A stretch of DNA of 64,000 nucleotides, from the NCBI GenBank assembly GCA_934464775.1, contig CAKSKG010000004.1, positions 86,998 to 150,997 of the forward strand, in the 5' to 3' direction. Below the pieces are notes generated by a model. That model was not told the origin of the DNA, searched no databases, and saw only the letters and a program-made list of their open reading frames with translations. The number at the start of each line of letters is the position of its first letter. Within the stretch, counting starts at the first letter, position 1. Made by a program: the position numbers and the translations under genes. Positions 26,403-36,100 of this stretch are shown one piece after another. The DNA is from an uncultured Oscillospiraceae bacterium (lineage in GTDB: Bacteria > Bacillota > Clostridia > Oscillospirales > Ruminococcaceae).

Positions 26403-26894
26403 TTATTTGTTTGCGGCTTCGTTGAAGTCCAGCACGATCTTGTCCGTTGGAGGCTCCAGCCGTGTCATTTTTATTCCTGCCGAGGCAAGCATTTTCTTTG
26501 ATGCAAGCGTCGATTCCGAGTCGGAATATTTGTCGCAGAGATATATTACTTCCTTTATGCCCGACTGTATTATCGCCTTTGCGCATTCATTGCAGGGGAA
26601 AAGGCTCACATATATTTTTGCCCCCGAAAGCGAGCGTCCGTGTGAATTGAGTATGGCATTCAGCTCCGCATGGACAACATAGGGGTATTTTGTTTCGGGA
26701 CCTGTTCTTGCCCAAGGATATTCGTCATCGGAGCAGCCGCAGGGAAAGCCGTTGTAGCCTGTGGAGAGAATGATATTGTCATTGCTGACGATACACGCTC
26801 CGACCTGTGTGTTCGGGTCCTTGCTGCGCTTTGCCGCCAGCAGGGAAACTCCCATAAAGTAAATATCCCATGATATGTAATCTTTTCTTTTCAT
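26403..26894 (-). CDS. dCMP deaminase family protein (ComEB-like)
   Basis: A 163-residue zinc deaminase. The ATG at 26894 (MKRKDYISWDIYFMG) with GGGAG nine bases upstream starts just after the stop of the WYL gene; its ribosome site overlaps that stop. Zinc ligands and catalytic Glu are in VVHAELNAI and PCNECAKAI. DPNTQVGACIV and GYNGFPCGCSD are typical of dCMP deaminases, which make dUMP for thymidylate synthesis and are often allosteric. It is the last gene of the CapA-WYL-deaminase operon. Confidence 0.9.
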   Translation of the reverse strand: MKRKDYISWDIYFMGVSLLAAKRSKDPNTQVGACIVSNDNIILSTGYNGFPCGCSDDEYPWARTGPETKYPYVVHAELNAILNSHGRSLSGAKIYVSLFPCNECAKAIIQSGIKEVIYLCDKYSDSESTLASKKMLASAGIKMTRLEPPTDKIVLDFNEAANK

Positions 26895-26907
26895 GATATA
26901 CCGCTCC

Positions 26908-27873
26908 CTATTTGTAAAGTCCGAGTATTTCTTCCAGATGCTTTTTGTATTCATCGCCCACTGACGCAGGCGAAAGTATCTTTACCTTTGAGCCGAACTG
27001 CGCCAGCCAGCCGAAGAAAACAGGCGAGACTGCTGCTTCTGCCGATACCACAAAGGTATTTGTCTCTTCGTCCTTCATGACATTTATATCCTTGCCGAAG
27101 CGGTCATATACCACCGATATCAGCGACATATCGAACCGCATCACAAGGTTTTGTACCTCTCCCGAATACATTCCGAAAAGGCTTTTCACATATTTTCCGA
27201 TATTGATCTTTGCAGGCTCGGCGTTTTCATCAAGAATAGCTACGTTTACCATTTTGTCCGCACGGAATGTAGTGAGAGGATCTTCATGGGCGCTGTAGCC
27301 TGCAAGGAGATAATAATTTTCATTGTCGCAGATAAGTCTGTACGGACTGACTATGTACGGCTCGCCGTTGTTTCTGAAAACCTTGCTGCGCTTGCTTGCA
27401 TAGCTTATGTATTTGAAGGATATCTTTTTCTTTGCGGCAATAGCTTCATGTATGGCATCAATGCTGTAATAGATAGACTCGTTCATGGATTTGATACGGT
27501 TTGTTACAGTGATCTGACGGCTTATCTTTGCGGACTGATATTCCGATGAAAGGGATTCTATCTTTCCGATAAGCTCGGCGGATTTTTTCTCCGTCATGAA
27601 TCTTGATGCGGCAACAGTGTCCGCAAGCAGCATAAGCTCCGCCTGCTCGAATTTTCTCGAAGCAAGATAATAGCCCTTTTTGCCGTTTTTTACAATATCA
27701 TATCCAAGCTCACAAAGCACTTCAATATCGGAATATACAGTTTTTCGTTCAGCCGAGATACCCATATCCGCCAGCAGGTCAATAAGATCCTGCGATCGGA
27801 GATAATGCTCTGAATCGCTTTTCTCTTCAAGAATTTTCAGAAGCAGCAGAAGCCTGCCTTTTGTTCCGTTCAT
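26908..27873 (-). CDS. WYL-domain transcriptional regulator
   Basis: A 321-residue regulator. The N-terminal winged helix (about residues 1-70) includes SAERKTVYSDIEVLCELGYDI, the DeoR/WYL recognition element. The WYL domain (about 135-220) carries ISFKYISYASKRS, IVSPYRLICDNENYYLLAGY and FRADKMVNV. A C-terminal WCX-like extension follows. Such proteins bind nucleic-acid-derived or other ligands through the WYL domain. It lies between the capA-like gene (16 bases upstream) and the deaminase gene, so it may regulate its own operon. Confidence 0.9.
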   Translation of the reverse strand: MNGTKGRLLLLLKILEEKSDSEHYLRSQDLIDLLADMGISAERKTVYSDIEVLCELGYDIVKNGKKGYYLASRKFEQAELMLLADTVAASRFMTEKKSAELIGKIESLSSEYQSAKISRQITVTNRIKSMNESIYYSIDAIHEAIAAKKKISFKYISYASKRSKVFRNNGEPYIVSPYRLICDNENYYLLAGYSAHEDPLTTFRADKMVNVAILDENAEPAKINIGKYVKSLFGMYSGEVQNLVMRFDMSLISVVYDRFGKDINVMKDEETNTFVVSAEAAVSPVFFGWLAQFGSKVKILSPASVGDEYKKHLEEILGLYK

Positions 27874-27889
27874 ATTTATTCAAGGCTCC

Positions 27890-29101
27890 TTAATTGAGTT
27901 TGAGATATTTTTCGTCGATGTTTTTGTTTATGATGCTGTCGATGTATTCCATGTTGAACTCTGCGATCTCGTTTATTCCGTGCTGTTCCGCCAATTCTTC
28001 GCTGTACTGGGAATAAAGATATACTCTGTTTTTTGCGCCGCCTTTTTCATAATGCTGTATCGTAGGGGTAAGAGTGATGTTATCTATGGAAAATTCACTG
28101 CCGTTTTTCTCAACATCAAATTCAAGAATGCCGCCGATAAGGTTCTGACGGCGTTCCTGTGAGGAAACATAATTTCCCAAGGAATAAGCGCAGAGCATCT
28201 CGTTCCCGTCTTTTCCCTCGATAGTTTCCACACTGCGCAGAACATGAGGGTGATTGCCAATTATAACGTCCGCTCCCGCGTCCGCAAAGCGCTGTGCAAC
28301 GTCACGCTGGGTACGGCTCACCTCATCGGAATTTTCAACGCCCCAGTGCAGAGCAAGAATGCATATGTCCGATTTTTCCTTTGCTTTTTTGATATCGCTG
28401 ACTATGCCGTCAAGATCATATGCATCGCCGATAATAAGCTCGGAGCTTTCGGGAAGAGTAAGTGTATTGGTGCTTTCGGTATAGGCGAGTATCGAAAAGG
28501 TAACGCCCTTTGAGGTGTATGTACGTATATTTTCCTTGTCGGCTTCATTGCGGTAAACTCCCGCAACCACTGCATCGGGGCAGCTGTCCCAGTAATCAAG
28601 GCAGGCAAGCAGACCGTCCTCGCCTTTGTCAAGAATGTGATTGTTTGCAATGGTGAAAATATCAAAGCCCATATACTGCATATAGTTTCCGAGATCACGG
28701 GGGCTGTTGAAATAGGGGTATTCCGACGGTTCGTATTCATCGTTGCAGATAAGCGTTTCCTGATTGATTATCGCCACATCTGCGGAGCGGACAAGCTTTG
28801 CCGTGTTTGCATATTCATATCCGAAATCATATCCCACGCCCATTGCACGGCGGTGAGCCTGTTCATATATGGGGGCGCTCACAAGGTTGTCTCCGACGGC
28901 AAGTACATGAACGGAGGAATTTTCGGGCACAGGTTCGGTGAAAGATGCTTCCGTCTCCGATGATATATCGGTAATATCCGCATTTGCCGCAACGGCTTCA
29001 TCATCTGATATATTTTTGTCCGCACAGCCGCCGAAAAGCAAGCCCGCGGCAAATACAGCCGCACATGAAATGATAAGCTTTCCTACTGTCCCTTTATGCA
29101 T
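27890..29101 (-). CDS. CapA/PgsA-family lipoprotein (metallophosphatase fold)
   Basis: A 403-residue protein. I chose the ATG at 29101 because GGGGG lies eight bases upstream and an ordinary lipoprotein signal then begins the protein: basic start, hydrophobic core, LLFGGC lipobox (Cys at about residue 26). The domain contains HVLAVGDNLV, INQETLI, ANNHILDKGEDGL, LHWGVENS and IIGNHPHVL, the metal-binding motifs of the bacterial capsule-synthesis (PGA_cap) metallophosphatase fold. In B. anthracis CapA takes part in poly-gamma-glutamate export, but no other cap/pgs gene is present, so that role is not implied. It is the first gene of the operon with the WYL regulator and dCMP deaminase. Confidence 0.88.
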   Translation of the reverse strand: MHKGTVGKLIISCAAVFAAGLLFGGCADKNISDDEAVAANADITDISSETEASFTEPVPENSSVHVLAVGDNLVSAPIYEQAHRRAMGVGYDFGYEYANTAKLVRSADVAIINQETLICNDEYEPSEYPYFNSPRDLGNYMQYMGFDIFTIANNHILDKGEDGLLACLDYWDSCPDAVVAGVYRNEADKENIRTYTSKGVTFSILAYTESTNTLTLPESSELIIGDAYDLDGIVSDIKKAKEKSDICILALHWGVENSDEVSRTQRDVAQRFADAGADVIIGNHPHVLRSVETIEGKDGNEMLCAYSLGNYVSSQERRQNLIGGILEFDVEKNGSEFSIDNITLTPTIQHYEKGGAKNRVYLYSQYSEELAEQHGINEIAEFNMEYIDSIINKNIDEKYLKLN

Positions 29102-29257
29102 TGACATTACCCCCATATTGCCATAAACAGCGGCATAAAATCTGTCATATTCTGTCATGTTTTGTATTGGTTTATAAATGAATTATACTATATATATACG
29201 CATAAATCAAGAGCTTTTAAAATTTTTGTCGGCAGGAAATTTTTTTGAAAAAAGGTA

Positions 29258-29286
29258 TTGACAAATCAAAATGTTAGTATTATAAT
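29258..29286 (+). promoter_or_regulatory. Consensus promoter of the NAD salvage operon
   Basis: TTGACA (29258-29263), 17 bases, TATAAT (29281-29286): a perfect match, about 45 bases before the first gene. Its downstream edge touches the palindrome at 29286-29310. Confidence 0.85.
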
Positions 29287-29310
29287 GATATTATCAAAAA
29301 GATAATATCA
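29286..29310. promoter_or_regulatory. Palindromic operator candidate at the transcription start
   Basis: Perfect inverted repeat TGATATTATC / GATAATATCA with a 5-base A spacer, placed immediately after the -10 box where a bound repressor would block RNA polymerase. It does not look like the NiaR or NrtR sites I know. The regulator is not in the window as far as can be told. Confidence 0.6.
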
Positions 29311-29331
29311 AACATCAAGGAGGAAACTTTA

Positions 29332-29997
29332 ATGAAAATAAATGCTTCGGGTCTTGCGGGAGCGCAGGAACAGCTCAGGATATCCGCTGCGGAAATATCT
29401 GCGCTGGAGCCTGCAAAGCTAAGCTCCTTTGAATCGGAAAAGACCATGCTTGTTGTTGTGGATATAGTCAACGGCTTTGTCCGTGAGGGAGCAATGGCTT
29501 CTCCGAGGGTGGAGGATATCATACCCCCTGCGGAGTCTCTCATGAGAAAATGCGCCGCATTTGGAATAAAAACAGCCGCCTTTGCGGACTGCCATAATGC
29601 GGATTGTGCCGAGTTTGCGTCATTTCCGCCTCATTGTATAAGAGGCACTTCCGAAAGCGAGCTTGTTGACGAGCTGAAAGCTGTGGGAGGATATACCCTT
29701 ATCGAGAAAAATTCCACCAACGGTTTTCATGAAGAAAATTTCAGAAAGCTGCTTGATGATAACAGATCTGTCAATAATTTTATTGTTATAGGCGACTGCA
29801 CGGATATATGCGTGCTTCAGTTCTGTCTTGCGCTGAAAACATATTTTACGGCGGCTGACAGACAATGCCGCATAGTTATTCCCACCAACTGCGCCGAAAC
29901 ATATGATGCACCCAATCATAACGGAGACTTTATGAATATCGCCGCTTATAAGATAATGAGTACCTGCGGCATAGAATTCGTTTCGGAAATAATATAA
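29332..29997 (+). CDS. pncA: Nicotinamidase-like cysteine hydrolase
   Basis: A 221-residue isochorismatase-fold hydrolase; AAGGAGG precedes the ATG. The catalytic triad is visible: D44 in VVDIVNGF, K126 in IEKNSTNGF and C160 in GDCTDICVLQ. The metal-site region ADCHNADCAEF...PPHC keeps Asp86, His88 and His101, as in nicotinamidases, but the usual second His (HxSF) is changed. The next gene, 14 bases on, is pncB, so the pair would turn nicotinamide into nicotinate and then nicotinate mononucleotide (Preiss-Handler salvage). The first ~35 residues are an extension not needed for the fold. Confidence 0.78.
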   Translation: MKINASGLAGAQEQLRISAAEISALEPAKLSSFESEKTMLVVVDIVNGFVREGAMASPRVEDIIPPAESLMRKCAAFGIKTAAFADCHNADCAEFASFPPHCIRGTSESELVDELKAVGGYTLIEKNSTNGFHEENFRKLLDDNRSVNNFIVIGDCTDICVLQFCLALKTYFTAADRQCRIVIPTNCAETYDAPNHNGDFMNIAAYKIMSTCGIEFVSEII

Positions 29998-30011
29998 CAG
30001 GAGCTGATATT

Positions 30012-31451
30012 ATGAACAACAGAAATTTGACCCTGCTCACGGATTTTTATGAGCTTACAATGGCAAACGGCTATTTTGAAAACGGAATGGCTGATACGAT
30101 ATGCTATTTTGATATGTTTTTCAGACGTGTTCCCGATGACGGCGGATTTGCAATAATGTGCGGTCTGGAGCAGGTGATAAGCTATATGAAGGAGCTTCGC
30201 TTCAGGGACGATGATATAGATTATCTCCGAAGCAAGGGAATATTCTCCGAGCAGTTCCTTGAATATCTCCGCAATTTTAAATTTGAGTGCGATGTCTGGG
30301 CAGTACCCGAGGGCACGCCTATCTTCCCGAGAGAGCCGATAGTTATCGTAAGGGGTCCTGCAATACAGGCACAGTTTGTTGAAACTATGGTCCTGCTCTG
30401 CATAAATCACCAAAGCCTTATCGCAACAAAGGCAAACAGGATAGTCAGAGCCGCTGCGGGACGTCCCGTTATGGAATTCGGTTCAAGACGTGCGCAGGGC
30501 GGCGACGGTGCGATATACGGTGCAAGAGCCGCATACATCGGCGGCTGCTGCGGAACTGCCTGCACTATCTCCGATAAGGAGATGCAGACGCCTGCACTGG
30601 GAACAATGGCTCACAGCTGGATACAGATGTTTGATACCGAGCTTGAAGCTTTCCGTGCATATGCACGGTGCTATCCCAAGGGAACAACTCTGCTGGTGGA
30701 CACATACAATGTGCTTAAATCGGGCGTTCCCAATGCGATAACCGTTTTCAAGGAGATGCGTGAGAGGGGCGAAAAGCCTGCGGGTATCCGTATCGACAGC
30801 GGCGATATCGCATATCTGTCCATTAAGGCACGTGAAATGCTGGACGCAGAGGGCTTTACCGATGTAAAGATCGTTGCTTCAAATTCGCTGGACGAATATA
30901 TTATCCGTGATCTTATCCGTCAGGGGGCAAAGCTTGACAGCTTCGGCGTCGGCGAAAGAATGATAACAGCGTCCTCCGAGCCTGTTTTCGGCGGAGTTTA
31001 CAAGCTGGCTGCCGTTGAAAAGGACGGCGAGATAATCCCGAAGATAAAGCTTTCCGAAAATGCGGGAAAGATCACAACGCCCGACTTCAAGGAGCTTTGG
31101 CGATTCTATGACAATGTAAGCGGAAAGGCTCTGGCTGATGTTGTTACCTGCGCAGACGAGGTAATAGATGATACTAAGCCCTATGAGATATTCGATCCCG
31201 ATCACCCCTATAAGAAAAAGCTGCTTATGAACTTCACTGCAAGAAAGCTCCGTGAGCGGATATTTGAAAAGGGCGAGTGTGTGTATTCGTCGCCCTCCGC
31301 AGGACAGATAAAGGAATACTGCGCACAGCAGATAGATACGCTCTGGGACGAGGTAAAGCGTTTTGAATATCCTCACGAGTATTATGTTGACCTGTCGAAA
31401 AAGCTCTGGGACAAGAAAAATCAGCTGCTTAACGAATATTATAAGGCATAA
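30012..31451 (+). CDS. pncB: Nicotinate phosphoribosyltransferase
   Basis: A 479-residue enzyme joining nicotinate and PRPP, helped by ATP. It starts LTLLTDFYELTMANGYFENG, the family N-terminal signature. EFGSRRAQGGDGAIYGARAAY and GTMAHSWIQMF (catalytic His) follow, then LLVDTYN, IRIDSGDIAYLS and the phosphate-binding FGVGERMITAS. A Cys-containing C-terminal tail is usual in the longer Firmicute form. It is the second gene of the NAD salvage operon and is followed by a strong terminator. Confidence 0.96.
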   Translation: MNNRNLTLLTDFYELTMANGYFENGMADTICYFDMFFRRVPDDGGFAIMCGLEQVISYMKELRFRDDDIDYLRSKGIFSEQFLEYLRNFKFECDVWAVPEGTPIFPREPIVIVRGPAIQAQFVETMVLLCINHQSLIATKANRIVRAAAGRPVMEFGSRRAQGGDGAIYGARAAYIGGCCGTACTISDKEMQTPALGTMAHSWIQMFDTELEAFRAYARCYPKGTTLLVDTYNVLKSGVPNAITVFKEMRERGEKPAGIRIDSGDIAYLSIKAREMLDAEGFTDVKIVASNSLDEYIIRDLIRQGAKLDSFGVGERMITASSEPVFGGVYKLAAVEKDGEIIPKIKLSENAGKITTPDFKELWRFYDNVSGKALADVVTCADEVIDDTKPYEIFDPDHPYKKKLLMNFTARKLRERIFEKGECVYSSPSAGQIKEYCAQQIDTLWDEVKRFEYPHEYYVDLSKKLWDKKNQLLNEYYKA

Positions 31452-31460
31452 GATGTTATA

Positions 31461-31504
31461 AAAAAATGCTGAGTCCGAAAAGAATCGGAACTCAGCATTT
31501 TTTA
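31461..31504. terminator. Bidirectional terminator after pncB
   Basis: Stem AAAATGCTGAG / CTCAGCATTTT (one bulge further in) with T residues following on the plus strand; also fits the end of the convergent XRE gene. Confidence 0.85.
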
Positions 31505-31513
31505 TTATCTTTT

Positions 31514-32974
31514 TTACATTATTTCAAGGTCATGAATGCAGCTGTCGATAATATTGATAGTTTCTTCGTCGCCGACGGTCATTTCTCCGCCTGTGGTTAT
31601 GCTTTCGATAAAATCATCAATTGCGTTGCAGAGACTTGTTTCCGTGAGCTTGCATACAAATGTGGCTTCCTTTGTCATGCAGGAGAGAATGCACTGATTC
31701 GTTGTAAGTGATACAAGCTGCATAAACGGAGGAATAGTCATTTTTGAGCTGTCTATCATGCAGTAGCGCTCAAGGTTTGAACGAAGCTGTTTCAGTATAA
31801 AAATCCTTTCGTTGACGGAAAGGGGACTGATGAGCTGTCCGGGAAGATTCATAAGCGAGCCTGTTTTTGCAAAATACCGCAGACCTTCCTCGCAGAACAT
31901 CATTTTTATATCCTGATTTTTCGTTATTTCCAGCTGTTCGGCTGTGAAAAAAGCTTCCTTGACGGTTTTCAGCAGTTCGGGGCGCTTATCAATGTCGATA
32001 ACACGCTTTTTCACGATATCCCATGACATAAGATTGGTAATGCAGGGCTGAAATTCAATGGACTTGTTCACATTTCTTGTGGAATCCATAAACAGATCAA
32101 ATATCATAAGCGGCTCAATGCTGTCGATTATCTTATGGGAGATACGGGAAAGCCTGTCAATATGCTTGCGTATCTCGCCGACGATATCGGGCTGTCTCAT
32201 AACAACACCGCTCTGATAATCCCGTGATACCATAACGGCGCAGCTGCGTGTTATAAGGCAGTAGGGGAAAACAGACATGTTGTCGTCCACCGAATCCTTA
32301 TAGGCATAATAGCCGTAGGGATGATACTTAAAATCGGTGCTGAGGGACATTCTGAGGATATTTCCGAGGTTTGTAATGTTGATATTATCCGGTTCGTTTT
32401 TGTCGGACATATATATCCTGAAATAATGATCGAAGCTTACCTTGTCGGTATTGGCGGAAAGTATCTGGAGAATAAAATCATAAAAAACGCTGTCATCAAA
32501 GGGAATGGTTGATGCAATGCGGGGGGCATCTTCGTTCATTTCATCGGCAACGGCATTTATCAGCACGTTATTGACATTTATCATGCCCGAAACAGCTTCG
32601 GAAGCGGCGGAGCTTTGATTTTCGGAATGGATAAAGTTCATTGTTGTGCCGCCTGTTACCTTATACTGGGGAAGTGCTTCTATCATGTGCTTGATAGCTT
32701 TTCTGTTGAAATATGTACGTGCGCCGAGGCGTTCCTTTGTATAAAGCTCGGTAAGTTCATTTTTCTGTTCGGGGGTTATGGTCAGAACGGAGCATATGCT
32801 TTCAAAATTTTCGGGTCTGGGCAGAGCATCTCCCGCAATATAATGCTGGATAGCGGTGCGGTCGATACCAAGCATTTTCGACATCTTATATATAGTATAG
32901 CTGCTTTCCGTAATATATCTGCTGAGAAGTCGGCTGAAATCGGTTGCTTTGCTTTTATATGGTTTTGTCGGCAT
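31514..32974 (-). CDS. XRE-family HTH protein with large C-terminal region
   Basis: A 486-residue protein. Residues about 14-75 form an XRE/Cro-like helix-turn-helix (YTIYKMSKMLGIDRTAIQHYIAGDALPR). The remaining ~400 residues are helical and soluble, with no TPR periodicity or enzyme motif I can name. The size recalls Rgg/PlcR-like regulators that bind peptides, but this is only a size and layout argument. It is a single gene, transcribed toward pncB and separated from it by a terminator. Confidence 0.78.
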   Translation of the reverse strand: MPTKPYKSKATDFSRLLSRYITESSYTIYKMSKMLGIDRTAIQHYIAGDALPRPENFESICSVLTITPEQKNELTELYTKERLGARTYFNRKAIKHMIEALPQYKVTGGTTMNFIHSENQSSAASEAVSGMINVNNVLINAVADEMNEDAPRIASTIPFDDSVFYDFILQILSANTDKVSFDHYFRIYMSDKNEPDNINITNLGNILRMSLSTDFKYHPYGYYAYKDSVDDNMSVFPYCLITRSCAVMVSRDYQSGVVMRQPDIVGEIRKHIDRLSRISHKIIDSIEPLMIFDLFMDSTRNVNKSIEFQPCITNLMSWDIVKKRVIDIDKRPELLKTVKEAFFTAEQLEITKNQDIKMMFCEEGLRYFAKTGSLMNLPGQLISPLSVNERIFILKQLRSNLERYCMIDSSKMTIPPFMQLVSLTTNQCILSCMTKEATFVCKLTETSLCNAIDDFIESITTGGEMTVGDEETINIIDSCIHDLEIM

Positions 32975-33101
32975 GAAACGTTCTCCTTAATATTTATCGT
33001 GTGATAGTTTTGTGTTAATGTAATAATTATGATATCATAATGGAATAAATTATTCATGAGCTTTTATTATAAATATATAGGAAAAATTGTAAACAAAATA
33101 A

Positions 33102-33148
33102 AAAAACACGTCATAAATACGCAGATGCGTATACATGACGTGTTTTAT
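33102..33148 (-). terminator. Terminator of the MMPL/GLUG operon
   Basis: Outer stem AAAACACGTCAT / ATGACGTGTTTT with an inner ATACGC / GCGTAT stem, 10 bases after the stop of the GLUG gene; on the minus strand it ends in T residues. Confidence 0.85.
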
Positions 33149-33157
33149 TACGAATAA

Positions 33158-36100
33158 TCAGACCTTTACAGGTTCTTTTTTGTTCTTTTTGGTTTTTGTT
33201 TTATCGGATTTTTTGCTGCCGCCGTTCTTTTTCTTTTTGCGGATTTTTAAAAGTATCGTAATAACGATTATCACAGCCGCTGCAGCCGCTGTCCCGATAA
33301 GTATGAATGACATAAGGTGAGATTCCTTTTCCGCCTTAAAGGATATGTCATTGCCGCTTACGGTGAATACAACGTATTTTCCGTCCGCTTCGGGAGTGAT
33401 CGTCCGTTCCGTTCCGTTTTCGGTTACCTTTATAACTACCTTTTCGGGATCGTCGATGCAGGAAAGGTAGCGGAGCGTATGCTCCTTCTGACCGTCATCG
33501 GGGATCGTAACGTTCCATTCTTCGCAGGTCTCGGGAGCGGAACCGTCGGCAGGGGATAATTCCAGCTTGTCGCTGCCGCCGAACTGACCTTCCGCAAGAA
33601 GCACCGCAAAGCCGCTTTCACGCTTTTCGTCGGATTCAATGGAAGTGATGTTGTCAAGATATTCGGCTTCGATCTCATCATTGAAAAGCAGCTGCGAGTG
33701 GTCAAATTCTTCCCATTGTGCATAGCTTCCCGCAGAAGCAGGTATCTCGGGGATATCATCTTCATTGAGTGCGGTGTTGTATTCAAAATCCACAGTGCCA
33801 ACAGTCTTGCCGTCAACTGTGAATGTGAGTTTCAGGTGAGAAAACTCGCTGGGCATTCCGTCAAGCTGTATAAAATCGCTGTAACGCATAGGATAAGCGT
33901 CACCGTCATAGCTTACGCCGTCAACAGCGCCTGCGGAACGCTTGCCTGTTTCATAGGAGCTGTCCGCAAAAATGTTGTCGGTCATGTCGCCTGTGGATTC
34001 GCCTGCGATCATACCCGTGTATTCGTCGCCCTCTTCGATAAGAACGTAGCTGCGGCAGTTTTCCATGTCCTTGCTTATGCCTGCGATGCCTCCGATGTGG
34101 TCATCACCGCTGAGGCGGCACATTGCATAGCTGCTGAATATCGAAGAATCGGAGTTTCCGACAATGCCGCCAACATATCCGCCGTCGGTGGAGGAGACAT
34201 TTCCATAGCCCTGGCAGCTGATGATGCAGCCCATTTCAATAGTTCCTGCGATTCCGCCTGCGCCGTCCTTTTTGGAAGTTACCTTGCCGAGATTGATGCA
34301 GTCTCTTGTAACTACCTTTGTCTGATAAAGGAAGTTCAGCGAACGTTCGCCAGTGGTGGGGATATCACCCTCGGGGTCAAAATCATAGTCGATAGCCATT
34401 GTTCCCGCAATGCCGCCTACGCTCACATCGCCGTTGACCTCGCCGTAGTTCACGCAGTCTGCGATCTTTCCGTCGGAGCGTCCCTCGGTATCATATGCGG
34501 AAATATCCTCGGTGTAGTTTTCAATGTCAGATGTCTTGTCGTTCATGTCTTTCAGGATATCGAAAAGGGTGTTGTAAGCATCGGTAGCTTTTTCGTTGAC
34601 CTCTTTAAGATCGTCTGTGAGGATATCCACGGTATCGCCCGATGTGCCGTTGAGCACGCTGCAAAGGTCGGTAAGATCTTCAAGAACATCGGACAGATTG
34701 TTTCGTGCCGAGGTTATCTCATCATTTGTGCCGTAGAAGGTTATCTTATCCTTTTCGGAGAAATAATCAAGGGTATCTGTTATAATTTCAAAGCTGTCGG
34801 AGATATCCGAGGTGGAATCCTTTATTCCGTCAACAGCCTCGCTTGCGGCAGTTGATGCGGCAAGGGCATTTTCTCCTGCACTGTCGAAATAATCCCATGA
34901 GTTGTCAATTGCTGTTATAACCTTCTGGATATAATCGCTGCTGTCGCCTGCGTTTTCGTTGGCTTTTTTCAGGAATTCGACCATATCGTCCAAAGAAACC
35001 GTATCAAGCTCGCCGCTTATAACGGAAGCCGAATCCAGAATATCCGAAGAGGGGTCGGCAACGTCGCTTATGTCCTGAGCAAGCTTGTCGGTGTAGCGTT
35101 TCAGCTGATTTCCCACAAGCAGATCGGAGTAGCTGTTTATCAGGTCTGCAAGGCTGTCCGCCATATCGGAAAGCGCCGAAAAGATATCTTCATTTGTTTC
35201 TGAGCTTCCGAATAAGCTGTCGCTGTCACTGTCGTTATCGACCGATGTATGATCTTTTCTGAATCCGCCGAATCCGTTCAGTATATCCTTGATAGTCTGT
35301 TCGGTATCATCTGTATCATCACTGTCATCGTTATTATTCCTGTTATTGATCCTGTCGGAAAGATCTTTGAGCGCCGACGAAGATGAATCTGTCCGGTCGG
35401 CAAGCTCATCGGCGTTTTTGCTTATTGATCTTAACGCATCAATGATCTGATCCAGATAAGCATCACTGCCCATTTCCGCATCGGTAATGTCCTTGTTGAG
35501 ATTTTTAAGAGTCGAATCAGCGGAATCGGAAATATCGTTGAGCGCATCGGACAGGTCGGAAAGGCTGCTGCTCATTTTGTCAATGGCGTCCTGAACCGTT
35601 TCGGGATCGCCCAGACCGTTCTGGAGAGAATCAAGGCTGTTGCCCAGTGCGTTTGATGCTTTTTGCAGCTTGTCAACGGCTGTTGACATATTGTCGCAGA
35701 GGTCGGAAAGCTCATCAAATCCTGCGTCTGCATCGTCCATTGCTTCATTCAGCAGGTCGATGGAATCCTTCATCAGTCCGAATGAATTGGAAAGCTTGTC
35801 GGCAGCGTCGGTGATCTTGTCGGCAGCGGGAGTTATCCTGTCCACAAGGTCGGAAACACGGGCGCTAAGCTCATTTACAGAGTCAACGTTTGAATTGATA
35901 AGATCGTCGCTGAGATCAAGGAAAGAATCGGCAGAGGAGCGTGCGCTGTCCATTGCGTCAATGACGTTTTCGGTATCATCGGAGAGAACGGAGCTGTGTT
36001 CGTCAACATCATCAAGAGTCCTGTCAAGAACATCGCTGAGGTCATTCAGCTGGTCACGGAGATTTTCCATGCTGTTGTCGGAGAATTCAAGGGTGATGAA

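Noticed and set aside
33698..34855. A 385-codon plus-strand frame opposite the GLUG gene
   Set aside because: Shadow of the coding sequence of the GLUG protein; no initiation signals and no protein pattern.
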